Source of the DNA: Rhizobium sp. P32RR-XVIII
GTDB lineage: Bacteria; Pseudomonadota; Alphaproteobacteria; Rhizobiales; Rhizobiaceae
DNA: 64,000 nt
Reading direction: 5' to 3'
Assembly (NCBI RefSeq): GCF_012641395.1
Contig: NZ_JABAIH010000005.1
Span: 124,001-188,000 of the forward strand
The first letter of the stretch is position 1, and every line of letters starts with the position of its first letter. A program made the translations under genes and the position numbers. Positions 52,927 through 61,151 of the stretch are shown here, in pieces. Under the pieces are notes generated by a model. That model had not been told where the DNA came from. It ran no database searches and saw nothing but the letters and a program-made list of their open reading frames with translations.

Positions 52927-54123
52927 ATGGTCATTGAGATAAATACGGCTGTCAAAGGCGTGCGATGGTTGGCGATCACGATGGCCTGCGCCTGCTGCGC
53001 TACCTGTACGACGACGCAAGCTCCGAACATGCGCAGCAAAGGATATGTCTCCGAAAAGCTATACGGCGTGAAGGCGAGACCGCGGGTCGCCTACGGGAAG
53101 AAAATCCCCGGTAGCCGGTATATGCTTGGCGGGCCCTATGTGGTGAAAGGCAAGCGTTACTATCCGAAGGAAGACCCGGATTACGACAGGAAGGGCGTCG
53201 CGTCCTGGTACGGCTCGGCGTTTCAGGGGAGGCGGACCGCGAATGGCGAAGTTTACGACGCGGATCACCTTTCCGCCGCGCATCCGACCCTTCCTTTGCC
53301 CAGCTATGTGCGGGTGACCAATCTTGAAAACGGTTCTTCGCTCATCGTGCGCATCAACGATCGCGGTCCCTATCATAAAGGTCGCATCATCGACGTTTCC
53401 AGCAAGGCGGCAGACATGCTGGACCTGAAGCACAGTGGCACGGCCTCTGTCAGGGTGCAGTATGTGGGCCGCGCCCGATTGGGCGGAGACGATATGCCCG
53501 ATCTCATCGCCTCCTACATCAAGAAGGATGATCGCTTTCCGGCCGTCAATCCGGAGCCTCGGATCGCAACCGGTGTGATAATGGCCTCGAAACGGTGGAT
53601 GGGCGATTATTCGCCAAGTGACAGTCAGTCCCTCCGGTCGACGCAGACGAACCTTGCCGAGCACACGCCGAGCGCCTCCTACCAGACAGCGGCCAAAGCC
53701 GCGGCTGCTTTCCAGACATTCGAGCAATTTGTGATGTTGTCCGAGACCGGCAACGTCACCTTGGAACGGCCGCCTGAACATACTCCATCGCTGTCGCGAA
53801 ACGTCGCGATCGCATCACTGGATCAGGACGTTGTCTTCCTGCCTGACGGTAAGGTCCGCAACCTGTTGACGCCGGCTGTCACATATTGCTTGGGCAAGGA
53901 TGGTCATGACGGTGTACGCGAGATGTGTGAGTTTCAGGGTCTCCCTCTGCCGGGGCGCGATCGCAATAAGCATCTGACCGGGGTGGTCTCCATAAGGCGG
54001 CGCTGCTCTTGCCAACACGGCTACCGCTGGCGACAGCAATCAGCCCTACCTGGAGTCCGCAAAGGTCCATCACGCGACATGCCCGGCACTGCCGTCGAGC
54101 GGCAGCAATCGGTCGGATCGTGA
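52927..54123 (+). CDS. RlpA-like septal ring lytic transglycosylase
   Basis: 398 residues. The N terminus is a hydrophobic stretch GVRWLAITMACACCATC, probably a signal or lipoprotein signal (the cysteine after ACCAT is not a perfect lipobox). The double-psi beta barrel covers about residues 90–185: GVASWYGSAFQGRRTANGE, HPTLPLPSYVRVTN and RINDRGPYHKGRIIDVS, with Glu, His and Asp where RlpA has its active-site residues. It would cut denuded peptidoglycan strands at division sites. No SPOR domain is seen, and the last 40 residues are Arg/Ser-rich with an odd composition, so a frameshift near the 3' end is possible. ATG 52927 is chosen to fit the signal; 52867 is possible. Confidence 0.75.
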   Translation: MVIEINTAVKGVRWLAITMACACCATCTTTQAPNMRSKGYVSEKLYGVKARPRVAYGKKIPGSRYMLGGPYVVKGKRYYPKEDPDYDRKGVASWYGSAFQGRRTANGEVYDADHLSAAHPTLPLPSYVRVTNLENGSSLIVRINDRGPYHKGRIIDVSSKAADMLDLKHSGTASVRVQYVGRARLGGDDMPDLIASYIKKDDRFPAVNPEPRIATGVIMASKRWMGDYSPSDSQSLRSTQTNLAEHTPSASYQTAAKAAAAFQTFEQFVMLSETGNVTLERPPEHTPSLSRNVAIASLDQDVVFLPDGKVRNLLTPAVTYCLGKDGHDGVREMCEFQGLPLPGRDRNKHLTGVVSIRRRCSCQHGYRWRQQSALPGVRKGPSRDMPGTAVERQQSVGS

Positions 54124-54316
54124 TCTTCTCGGCGTATGGAGAGGGCAGACACATCGAGGGAACTCAGACGACACGACCGCGGGACAAACGATGTCGACCG
54201 CAGTACGGTTTGGTTGCAATTCCCGAATCGAAAATAGAATGCGGTCGTTCATCTGATCCACGCAGCAGGAACAAATTCCGCTGAGTTACAGCCTACTCGT
54301 TAGGGTCGAACCGCCG

Positions 54317-54811
54317 TCATTCCTGAGTTCCTGCCGGGCGCGGCTGCACGGCTGCCCATTGCTTGCCGCCTTGCTTGACATGTTCAGCTGCGTCGGCCTG
54401 CCACGCGGCGAGATCATCGTGCGAACCGGCAACCATGTAGAGTTTGCCATCGACGATGACCCAGGATTCGGGGTTCGCTGGTACTAGAACGTGATTGATG
54501 ATTGCGCCAGCGCAGAAGCCCCCGAATTGTGGCGCATAGTGATCGGGATCAGCGATAAACATGTCGCGATGGGCGACGCTGGCAAACCGCCACCTAGCGT
54601 CATTCCACATATATTCAAATGAACTGCTGCCTTTAGTCGCTTTGCCCTCGGTGAAGTAGGCGACTGTGTCATAGCCCTTGATTGCGATATGATTCACGCC
54701 AGCAGCGGCAATCGGCTTCGTATTCTCGGCATTGATGGCTCCTGCCGTTGCGAATTGCAGAACGACGATGCAAAGCGTCCATCCGAGTGATCGTGCAAGT
54801 GTCACGCGCAT
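54317..54811 (-). CDS. Exported YHS-domain protein
   Basis: 164 residues from ATG 54811 with GGAGGA upstream; a signal peptide (RVTLARSLGWTLCIVVLQFA…) gives an exported protein. AIKGYDTVAYFTEGKATKGS and YMWNDARWRFASVAHRDMF are the YHS pattern found in small metal-linked or ligand-binding domains. After that, FGGFCAGAIINHVLVPANPE resembles the YHS proteins of proteobacterial envelopes. Function unknown. Monocistronic. Confidence 0.82.
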   Translation of the reverse strand: MRVTLARSLGWTLCIVVLQFATAGAINAENTKPIAAAGVNHIAIKGYDTVAYFTEGKATKGSSSFEYMWNDARWRFASVAHRDMFIADPDHYAPQFGGFCAGAIINHVLVPANPESWVIVDGKLYMVAGSHDDLAAWQADAAEHVKQGGKQWAAVQPRPAGTQE

Positions 54812-54996
54812 TCGCCGGTCCTCCGAAAAGAGGCCTGCGGCGCTCGCTAGGTAGGTCATTCAGGCCGCGCTCGGCGCTCGCCGTGGCCATTCGCAATCTA
54901 GTCCCAAATTGTATCAATTCGTCCTATTGTTGACGAGTCAAAACTGGGCGGTGCTGGCGGCGCGCCGGAATAAGCCAGTCCGCCGGGAGGCGGCAT

Positions 54997-56838
54997 GTGG
55001 AAGAGCATGGACCGAGACGCAAGCTCACCACGATCCTCAGCGCGGATTGTGCAGGCTATTCCCGCTTGATGCGGGCCGACGAAGAGGGAACCTTTCGGGT
55101 CCTTCAGTCGTGCCTTGAATTGATCGCTCGGACCATCGGCGAACACGAGGGCCGCGTCTTCGGCGGCGCTGGCGACAGTGTGGTTGCGGAGTTCCCCAGT
55201 CCGGTCGAGGCCGTGCGGGCCGCCGGAGAGATTCAGAAAGCGATCGCGGCCCTGGGAGCCGGACTTGTCGAGGACCGTAGAATGCGGTTCCGGATCGGGA
55301 TAAACCTTGGCGATGTGATCGTCGAGGGCGACAACCTGATCGGCGATGGCGTCAATGTCGCCGCGCGGCTACAGGGCCTTGCAGAGCCTGGGGGTATCTG
55401 CATTTCGGCCGGCGTCCACGAACAGGTGAAGAACAAGCTTACCCTTGCCTGGGATGACCTTGGCGATCAGAGTGTTAAGAACATCGCCGAGCCCGTGCGG
55501 GCATTTCGGACACGAGCCGGAGTGCCCGGTCCTAATCGAGCACCAACCGCGAAAACCACCGCTCGCCGGCCTCTGCTGCTGGCGGGAACGGGACTTCTCG
55601 CGGCCCTGGCATCGATCGCCTTGATTGCTTCTTATTCAGGCTGGCCAAGCCGACCGCCGCAATGCGGCCGGGCCTCAATCGCCGTGCTGCCGTTCGCAAA
55701 TTTGAGCGGTGATCCGGCGCAGGAATATTTTAGCGACGGAACAACCGAAGACGTCACCGCAGCGCTCGGCCGATTTAGCGATCTTGCTGTAACAGCCCAC
55801 GCTGCCGCGATGCCCTATAAAGGAAAGCCCGTGCGGCCCGAAGAGATCAGCCGCGATCTGGGTGTGTGCTACATTCTCACCGGCAGCGTGCGCAGGAGCG
55901 GAGAAAAGTTTCTCGTCACGGCGGAACTCACCGACACTCATGATGGCCGACATCTGGATTCTTACAGTGAGGGCGGGGACATCAAGGACCTTTTCGATGC
56001 AAGGAACCAGCTCACACTTGGCGTCGTCGGCAAACTGGCCATCAGAATAGAGGATCTTGAGAGGCGGCGCGCTCTCAAGAAGCCGACCGCCAATCTTGAC
56101 GCTTACGATCTCGTCCTGCGTGGGCGGGACCTCTACGCAAGGAACACGCGCTCCGCAAACAACGATGCGCGCGAGCTATACGAGAAGGCGATCCAACTCG
56201 ATCCGACCTATGCATCTGCCTACGCTGCGCTCGGCAAGACATATAAGGCAGCCGCCTTTTCCGGCTGGACGGAATTTATAGATGACGCATTTGTGCAGGC
56301 GGAGCGGTTGGCTCGGAGGTCCATCGAACTCGACAAAGACAGCGCCGAGGCGCACCGCCTGCTGGGCGACGTCTACTCCTATCGCCGGCAGTTCGACCTC
56401 GCAGTCAGCGAGTTGGGTTGGGCAATCGAACTCAATCCAAGCGATGCCGAGGGATATGTCTACCGTGGTGGGCTGGTCGCGTCGTTGGGTCGGTCGGCCG
56501 ATGCGATCGCCGATTTCGAAATCGCAAAGGCCCTGGACCCGGTTTTGAGCTTCACGTCTCCCGGTTTCGGCTTTGCCTTTTACCTCCAGCATCGCTATGA
56601 AGACGCTGTCACGACGTTCGCACAAGGCGCTCACGCCGCACCGCACGACATTATCATTCGAGCTGGCCTTGCCGCCTCATACGGCCAGCTCGGGCGCAAG
56701 CCGGAAGCAGCTCAGGCCGCTGCCGATGTTCTGCGCACCTGGCCGTTCTTCAAAGTGGACCAGTTCATCACGAACTTCCAGTCAGAACAAGATCGTGCAT
56801 TGATTGCGGAGGGCCTGCATAAGGCCGGGCTGGAATAA
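54997..56838 (+). CDS. Class III nucleotide cyclase-like domain with TPR region
   Basis: 613 residues. The cyclase domain is at the N terminus (about 8–170): metal Asp17 (LSADCAGYS) and Asp60 (GGAGDSVVAEF), Asn120 and Arg124 (DGVNVAARL). The base-selecting Lys is replaced by Gly56 and its Asp partner by Asn113. A membrane helix (191–212), a FlgO-like/TolB-like segment with SIAVLPFANLSGDPAQEYFS, then TPR repeats to the end. This is the rhizobial cyclase–TPR family, of unknown signal and target. GTG 54997 follows GGGAGG. Alone on the plus strand inside the repeat-rich stretch. Activity and substrate are uncertain. Confidence 0.85.
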   Translation: MEEHGPRRKLTTILSADCAGYSRLMRADEEGTFRVLQSCLELIARTIGEHEGRVFGGAGDSVVAEFPSPVEAVRAAGEIQKAIAALGAGLVEDRRMRFRIGINLGDVIVEGDNLIGDGVNVAARLQGLAEPGGICISAGVHEQVKNKLTLAWDDLGDQSVKNIAEPVRAFRTRAGVPGPNRAPTAKTTARRPLLLAGTGLLAALASIALIASYSGWPSRPPQCGRASIAVLPFANLSGDPAQEYFSDGTTEDVTAALGRFSDLAVTAHAAAMPYKGKPVRPEEISRDLGVCYILTGSVRRSGEKFLVTAELTDTHDGRHLDSYSEGGDIKDLFDARNQLTLGVVGKLAIRIEDLERRRALKKPTANLDAYDLVLRGRDLYARNTRSANNDARELYEKAIQLDPTYASAYAALGKTYKAAAFSGWTEFIDDAFVQAERLARRSIELDKDSAEAHRLLGDVYSYRRQFDLAVSELGWAIELNPSDAEGYVYRGGLVASLGRSADAIADFEIAKALDPVLSFTSPGFGFAFYLQHRYEDAVTTFAQGAHAAPHDIIIRAGLAASYGQLGRKPEAAQAAADVLRTWPFFKVDQFITNFQSEQDRALIAEGLHKAGLE

Positions 56839-56905
56839 GGCTCCGATCAGACGCGAGTATACAATGTTTTGTCTGGGCGTGTGATCGAGCCTCAGGCCTC
56901 GCTGT

Positions 56906-56968
56906 CAGTGGCCGCTTCTGGCGCAATGCGGACGCGGAGCCATGACTGCTGTCGGCCCAAAGCGGACA
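56906..56968. repeat. Dispersed palindromic repeat, two copies
   Basis: GTGGCCGCTTCTGGCGCA then ATGCGGAC (56908–56933) and ATGACTGCTGTCGGCCC then AAAGCGGACA (56942–56968). They fill the gap between the cyclase–TPR gene and the convergent SDR gene. Confidence 0.7.
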
Positions 56969-56995
56969 GATTGATGCACTTCATCTTGTCGACTG

Positions 56996-57856
56996 CTAGC
57001 GGAAGAGATTGAGGAAATCGTCCATTAAGTGCTCAGCTTTGTCCTTGGTATCAAGTAACTTGAGCATGTGGTGCGAGCGCTCGTTTCCGAGGTACGGCGC
57101 TGAGGAGAACCATCCGCCATCGACCACGACGTCGGTGCCGGTAATGTAGGATGACTCGTCACTGGCCAGGAATAAGGCCGTAAAAGCGATCTCTTCTGCC
57201 CTGCCGCTTCTCCGTAGCAGGATCGTGTTCTTCATCACCCTGGACTGCATCTTCTTCACGATCGGATTTGAACTCATCGCCGCGGTCAGATCGGTCTCGA
57301 TAAAACCAGGCTGGATGACGTTGCAGCGGATTCCCCAGTCGGCGTACACATACGCCGCGGAACGCGACAGTCCCTCAAGTGCCCATTTGGAGGAGGAGTA
57401 TCCGGTGGCGAAGTTGCCGGTGATGCCTGCAACCGACCCGATGTTGACTATCGAGCCTCCTCCGGAGTCCCTGATCAGTGGCGCGCAAGTCTGGATACCC
57501 CTCAGAGTGCCAGTGACGTTGATCTCAAAAATCTTGTTCCACTCGTCGATGTCGACTTTGGGAAACCGCACGAGGGCATTGCTGCCGACGATGTTCATGA
57601 GAACATGCAACGCTCCTGCTTGCTCTTTGACATGGATAATGGCGGCGTCCCACTGATCCTGTTCCACAACATCGAGCTGTACGTAATGAGCCTTACCACC
57701 ATCGGCGTTGATCTCCACGGCCAAGGCATCGCCGCGTTCCTCGTTGCGTCCCGCAATGAAAACCGTCGCGCCCTCCTTCGCGAACAGCCGTGCTGACGCG
57801 CGCCCCATGCCGCCGTAACCCCCAGTGATCAATGCCACCTTGTTCGCAAGCCGCAT
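56996..57856 (-). CDS. Short-chain dehydrogenase/reductase
   Basis: 286 residues. TGGYGGMGRASA is the nucleotide-binding motif, NIVGSNALV the structural Asn region, catalytic Ser in NIGSVAG and YSSSK the Tyr/Lys pair; ITGTDVVVDGGW closes the core. The extra C-terminal 30 residues (LLDTKDKAEHLMDDFLNLF) are unusual. It probably oxidises a secondary alcohol or reduces a ketone; substrate unknown. Convergent with the cyclase–TPR gene and bordered on both sides by repeat copies. Confidence 0.86.
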   Translation of the reverse strand: MRLANKVALITGGYGGMGRASARLFAKEGATVFIAGRNEERGDALAVEINADGGKAHYVQLDVVEQDQWDAAIIHVKEQAGALHVLMNIVGSNALVRFPKVDIDEWNKIFEINVTGTLRGIQTCAPLIRDSGGGSIVNIGSVAGITGNFATGYSSSKWALEGLSRSAAYVYADWGIRCNVIQPGFIETDLTAAMSSNPIVKKMQSRVMKNTILLRRSGRAEEIAFTALFLASDESSYITGTDVVVDGGWFSSAPYLGNERSHHMLKLLDTKDKAEHLMDDFLNLFR

Positions 57857-57963
57857 GGTAAACCCTCCACGACGTCGGGATTGTTACGCAAGCCCGATTT
57901 CAGTCGGCCGGGTGATCATGATCCGCAGCCGACTAAAGCTGTCAAGGGCCAAGGTTCGACATC

Positions 57964-58025
57964 GATGACCGCAATTGGCGCAAAGCGGACATGGTGCCAT
58001 GACCGCTTTCGGCCCAAAGCGGACA
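57964..58025. repeat. Dispersed palindromic repeat, tandem pair
   Basis: ATGACCGCAATTGGCGC then AAAGCGGACAT (57964–57991) and, 7 bases on, ATGACCGCTTTCGGCCC then AAAGCGGACA (57999–58025). The second is the cleanest copy in the window and shows the consensus arms TGACCGCTTT and AAAGCGGACA. Confidence 0.75.
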
Positions 58026-58130
58026 ATAGAATGTTGCATATCGTTTCAAGACCATCTTCATCAATCCAGCGCATGTTTCGTTCAGACGCGAGATGGGAAT
58101 TTCTTTGAACAGCAACCATGGGGAGCGGTC

Positions 58131-58538
58131 TTGCGAGTCTTGATACGCTGCTTCTGGATTGGAATTGGTTATGGAGCCGCCGCCTTGACGGCCACCACTA
58201 TCTGCATGATCGTCAACCAGCTCGTAGCGGGTGTCTGGCCCAACGTGGGAGCGACGCTTTTGCTGATTTTAGCTGCAGCGCCGGTGCTGGGACTCAAGGC
58301 ACTCCCGCTTGCCGCACTAGCGATCGTTGCCTCAGAGTTCACCACTCTACGGACGTGGTTGTATTTTGGCTTGGTCGGAATCGCTATTGGCCATTTTGTA
58401 GCGAGCGGGTTCAACGTCAACCTTTTCAATCGTGAAGGTAACGTGGACTACAACTACATCACAGCAATCCTCGCAGCCTTGATTGCGGGAGTTGTCTATT
58501 GGCGCGTGACGGTAGATGATTCTGCGGTCGGGTCATGA
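58131..58538 (+). CDS. Small multi-pass membrane protein, unknown
   Basis: 135 residues from TTG 58131, with GGGGAG five bases upstream; the frame is open further up but runs through the repeats. Four hydrophobic helices are seen (GIGYGAAALTATTICMIVNQ, ATLLLILAAAPVLGL, ALAIVASEFTTLRTWLYFGL, YITAILAALIAGVVYW). No motif is recognised. Its stop codon (TGA at 58536) lies within the next repeat copy. Confidence 0.55.
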   Translation: MRVLIRCFWIGIGYGAAALTATTICMIVNQLVAGVWPNVGATLLLILAAAPVLGLKALPLAALAIVASEFTTLRTWLYFGLVGIAIGHFVASGFNVNLFNREGNVDYNYITAILAALIAGVVYWRVTVDDSAVGS

Positions 58539-58561
58539 CCGCTTCTGGCGCATTCCGGAAG
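58534..58561. repeat. Dispersed palindromic repeat, diverged copy
   Basis: ATGACCGCTTCTGGCGCA followed by TTCCGGAAGT. It contains the stop codon of the small membrane protein gene. Confidence 0.65.
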
Positions 58562-58687
58562 TGAATTGCACGAACGAAAACAGCCACCCGTCGCATGCCA
58601 GATAATTCCCCAAGCGCGAACGTGCTGTCGGTGATACGCTGGCGAGCCTGATGTCCCAACGTGTAAATGCAAGAGCGGGAGTGTGAG

Positions 58688-58957
58688 ATGACGACACTGT
58701 TCGTAAGGCACGAGGTTTCGGACTATGCGACCTGGCGCAAGGTCTATGACGCGTTTCGGCCCGTACAGAAGGCAAACGGCGTTATGGCGGAGGCGGTGTA
58801 TCAAGCCGCCGACAATCCCAACGACGTTACCGTCACCCATGAGTTTGCCACGGTTGAAGCAGCTCAAGCCTTTGGCAAGCTCGAAGAGCTAAGGGCGGCG
58901 ATGCGCACAGGAGGGGTGCTGGGCGCGCCAACGGTGTGGCTTACCAACAAAGCCTAA
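58688..58957 (+). CDS. Small ABM-like (dimeric alpha/beta barrel) protein
   Basis: 89 residues from ATG 58688, behind GGGAGTGTGAG; FVRHEVSDYATWRKVYDAF and TVTHEFATVEAAQAFGKLEEL are typical of the antibiotic-biosynthesis-monooxygenase/cyclase-like dimeric barrel. No cofactor is needed in this family. Substrate unknown. Monocistronic. Confidence 0.78.
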   Translation: MTTLFVRHEVSDYATWRKVYDAFRPVQKANGVMAEAVYQAADNPNDVTVTHEFATVEAAQAFGKLEELRAAMRTGGVLGAPTVWLTNKA

Positions 58958-59109
58958 GAAACAGCCCGGAACAATGTTTGCGAGAGCGGAGCGGAAGCTT
59001 GGCTGGCGCCGAGTGGCGACTGCCTTATTTTCTCGACAAGCGCCCTCCCGATGCCATGTTCGACACCGGCATCATGAAACCTTTTGATTTTTAAGCCGTT
59101 GTCGCGCTT

Positions 59110-61113
59110 ATGTCCGACGCTAAATTCAATCCGAAATCGGTCGATGGTCCCGAACCGAACGGTGCCGGGACGTCGCGCCAAGAGAAAGCATCGACTGTCG
59201 AGGCCGCGCCGCCGCCAAATGTCATCGAACCCGATCCGGAGCTGACGCCTGAGGAGGCCGAGCAGGCGCGCAAGAGGTACTTGCTCACGCGTTTCTGGAT
59301 CAGCGCGCGCGGTTACTGGGGCCGCGGCTGCGACCGCTTCGCGTGGCCTTGCTCACTCGGGCTATTGGCCCTGATCGGCATCAATGTCGGCTTCCAGTAT
59401 GGAATCAACGTCTGGAACCGCGGAATTTTCGACGCCATCGAGCGACACGATGCCAACACCGTCTATTTCCTGAGCGCCGTGTTCCTGCCGCTCGTGCTCG
59501 GAAGCGTCGCCCTTGTCACCGTACAAGTCTATGTTCGCATGATGATCCAGCGCCGCTGGCGTTCCTGGCTCACGACCGCGCTCATCGCGCGCTGGCTCGC
59601 AAACGGCCGTTACTATCAGTTGAACCTCATCGGCGGCGACCATAAGAATCCCGAGGCGCGCATCTCGGAGGATTTGCGGATTGCCACCGAGTCTCCCGTC
59701 GATTTCATCGCCGGTGTCATCTCGGCATTTCTGTCGGCCACGACCTTCATCGTGGTGCTGTGGACGATCGGCGGCGCCTTGAGCCTGACAGTCGCCGGTT
59801 CGACGGTCACTATTCCGGGATTTCTCGTTGTCACTGCCGTTCTCTACGCCGTCATTACATCCAGCGTGATCGCGGTCATCGGCCGCCATTTCGTCCAGGT
59901 CTCCGAGGTCAAAAACCAAGTGGAAGCCGAATTTCGCTACACGCTGACGCATGTGCGGGAAAACGGCGAGAGCATTGCGTTGCTCGGCGGCGAAGGGGAG
60001 GAGCGCAGCGACCTCGACAAGACGTTTACCAACGTGCTCAGGCAATGGGCGCTGCTTGCACACCAGCACATGCGCACGACACTTGTGTCGCAGGGGTCGA
60101 TGCTGATTGCACCTGTTGTCCCAATCCTGCTTTGCGCTCCGAAGTTTCTCGAGGGCAGCATGACGCTCGGACAGGTGATGCAGGCTGCCTCCGCCTTCGC
60201 CATCGTTCAGAGCGCATTCGGATGGCTGGTCGACAACTATCCCCGTCTCGCCGATTGGAACGCCTGTGCACGGCGCATTGCTTCGCTGATGATGTCGCTC
60301 GACGGGCTCGAGCGCGCGGAACAGAGCAACGCATTGGGACGCATCACGCGTGGTGAAACTGAAGGCGATGCAATGCTCAGCCTGAACGATCTCTCCGTGT
60401 CGCTTGACGACGGCACCGCCGTGGTCAAGGAAACCCAGGTCGTGATCGAACCAGGCGAGCGGGTGCTCGTGGCCGGAGAATCCGGTTCAGGCAAGAGCAC
60501 GCTGGTGCGGGCCATCGCAGGTCTTTGGCCGTGGGGTGACGGCAGCGTCAATTTCCACGCCGACAGACGACTGTTCATGTTACCGCAACGGCCTTATATC
60601 CCTTCCGGGACGCTTCGCCGTGCAGTCGCCTATCCCGGCGCCGCTGATAGCTGGGCGCTGGATAAGATCAAGGCCGCCCTCGACAAGGTGGGCCTCGACT
60701 ATCTGAACGACAAGATCGAGGAAGATGCGCCTTGGGACCAGACGTTGTCGGGTGGCGAAAAGCAGCGGCTCGCGTTTGCGCGTCTGCTGCTGCACAATCC
60801 CGATATCATCGTGTTGGACGAAGCAACGTCAGCACTCGATGAAAAGAGCCAGGACAAGATGATGGAGATGGTGATCCACGAATTGCCTGATGTCACCATC
60901 ATAAGCGTAGCGCATCGAGCTGAGCTGGAAGCCTTTCATAGCCGCAAGATCACGTTGGAGCGGCGCGAGGGCGGCGCAAAGCTTGTCAGTGATATCGATC
61001 TTGTCCAGCGCAAGAGAAAACGGAACTCGCTTTTGCGCCTTTTGGAGAACCGGCGCTCTCTACCGAAAGGCAGCGTGGACTCGAGTAAACGGCGGACCAC
61101 CGGCGGTCGATAG
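59110..61113 (+). CDS. BacA/SbmA-type ABC transporter (membrane domain fused to ATPase)
   Basis: 667 residues. A proline-rich hydrophilic start (1–60), then a SbmA/BacA-like membrane domain (about 65–400, with a GINVWNRGIFDAIERHDAN segment typical of the family), then an ATPase: Walker A GESGSGKST, signature LSGGEKQRLAFARL, Walker B IIVLDEATSALDE, and a switch His in SVAHRAEL. It belongs with ExsE, BclA and YddA, in which the SbmA fold is energised by ATP instead of protons; BclA-type proteins import NCR-like peptides and bleomycin. Substrate here unknown. ATG 59110 has only a weak ribosome binding site. Confidence 0.88.
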   Translation: MSDAKFNPKSVDGPEPNGAGTSRQEKASTVEAAPPPNVIEPDPELTPEEAEQARKRYLLTRFWISARGYWGRGCDRFAWPCSLGLLALIGINVGFQYGINVWNRGIFDAIERHDANTVYFLSAVFLPLVLGSVALVTVQVYVRMMIQRRWRSWLTTALIARWLANGRYYQLNLIGGDHKNPEARISEDLRIATESPVDFIAGVISAFLSATTFIVVLWTIGGALSLTVAGSTVTIPGFLVVTAVLYAVITSSVIAVIGRHFVQVSEVKNQVEAEFRYTLTHVRENGESIALLGGEGEERSDLDKTFTNVLRQWALLAHQHMRTTLVSQGSMLIAPVVPILLCAPKFLEGSMTLGQVMQAASAFAIVQSAFGWLVDNYPRLADWNACARRIASLMMSLDGLERAEQSNALGRITRGETEGDAMLSLNDLSVSLDDGTAVVKETQVVIEPGERVLVAGESGSGKSTLVRAIAGLWPWGDGSVNFHADRRLFMLPQRPYIPSGTLRRAVAYPGAADSWALDKIKAALDKVGLDYLNDKIEEDAPWDQTLSGGEKQRLAFARLLLHNPDIIVLDEATSALDEKSQDKMMEMVIHELPDVTIISVAHRAELEAFHSRKITLERREGGAKLVSDIDLVQRKRKRNSLLRLLENRRSLPKGSVDSSKRRTTGGR

Positions 61114-61151
61114 ACAAGACGGCCGCCCTCAACGCCTGCGTCGCAAGTGCT

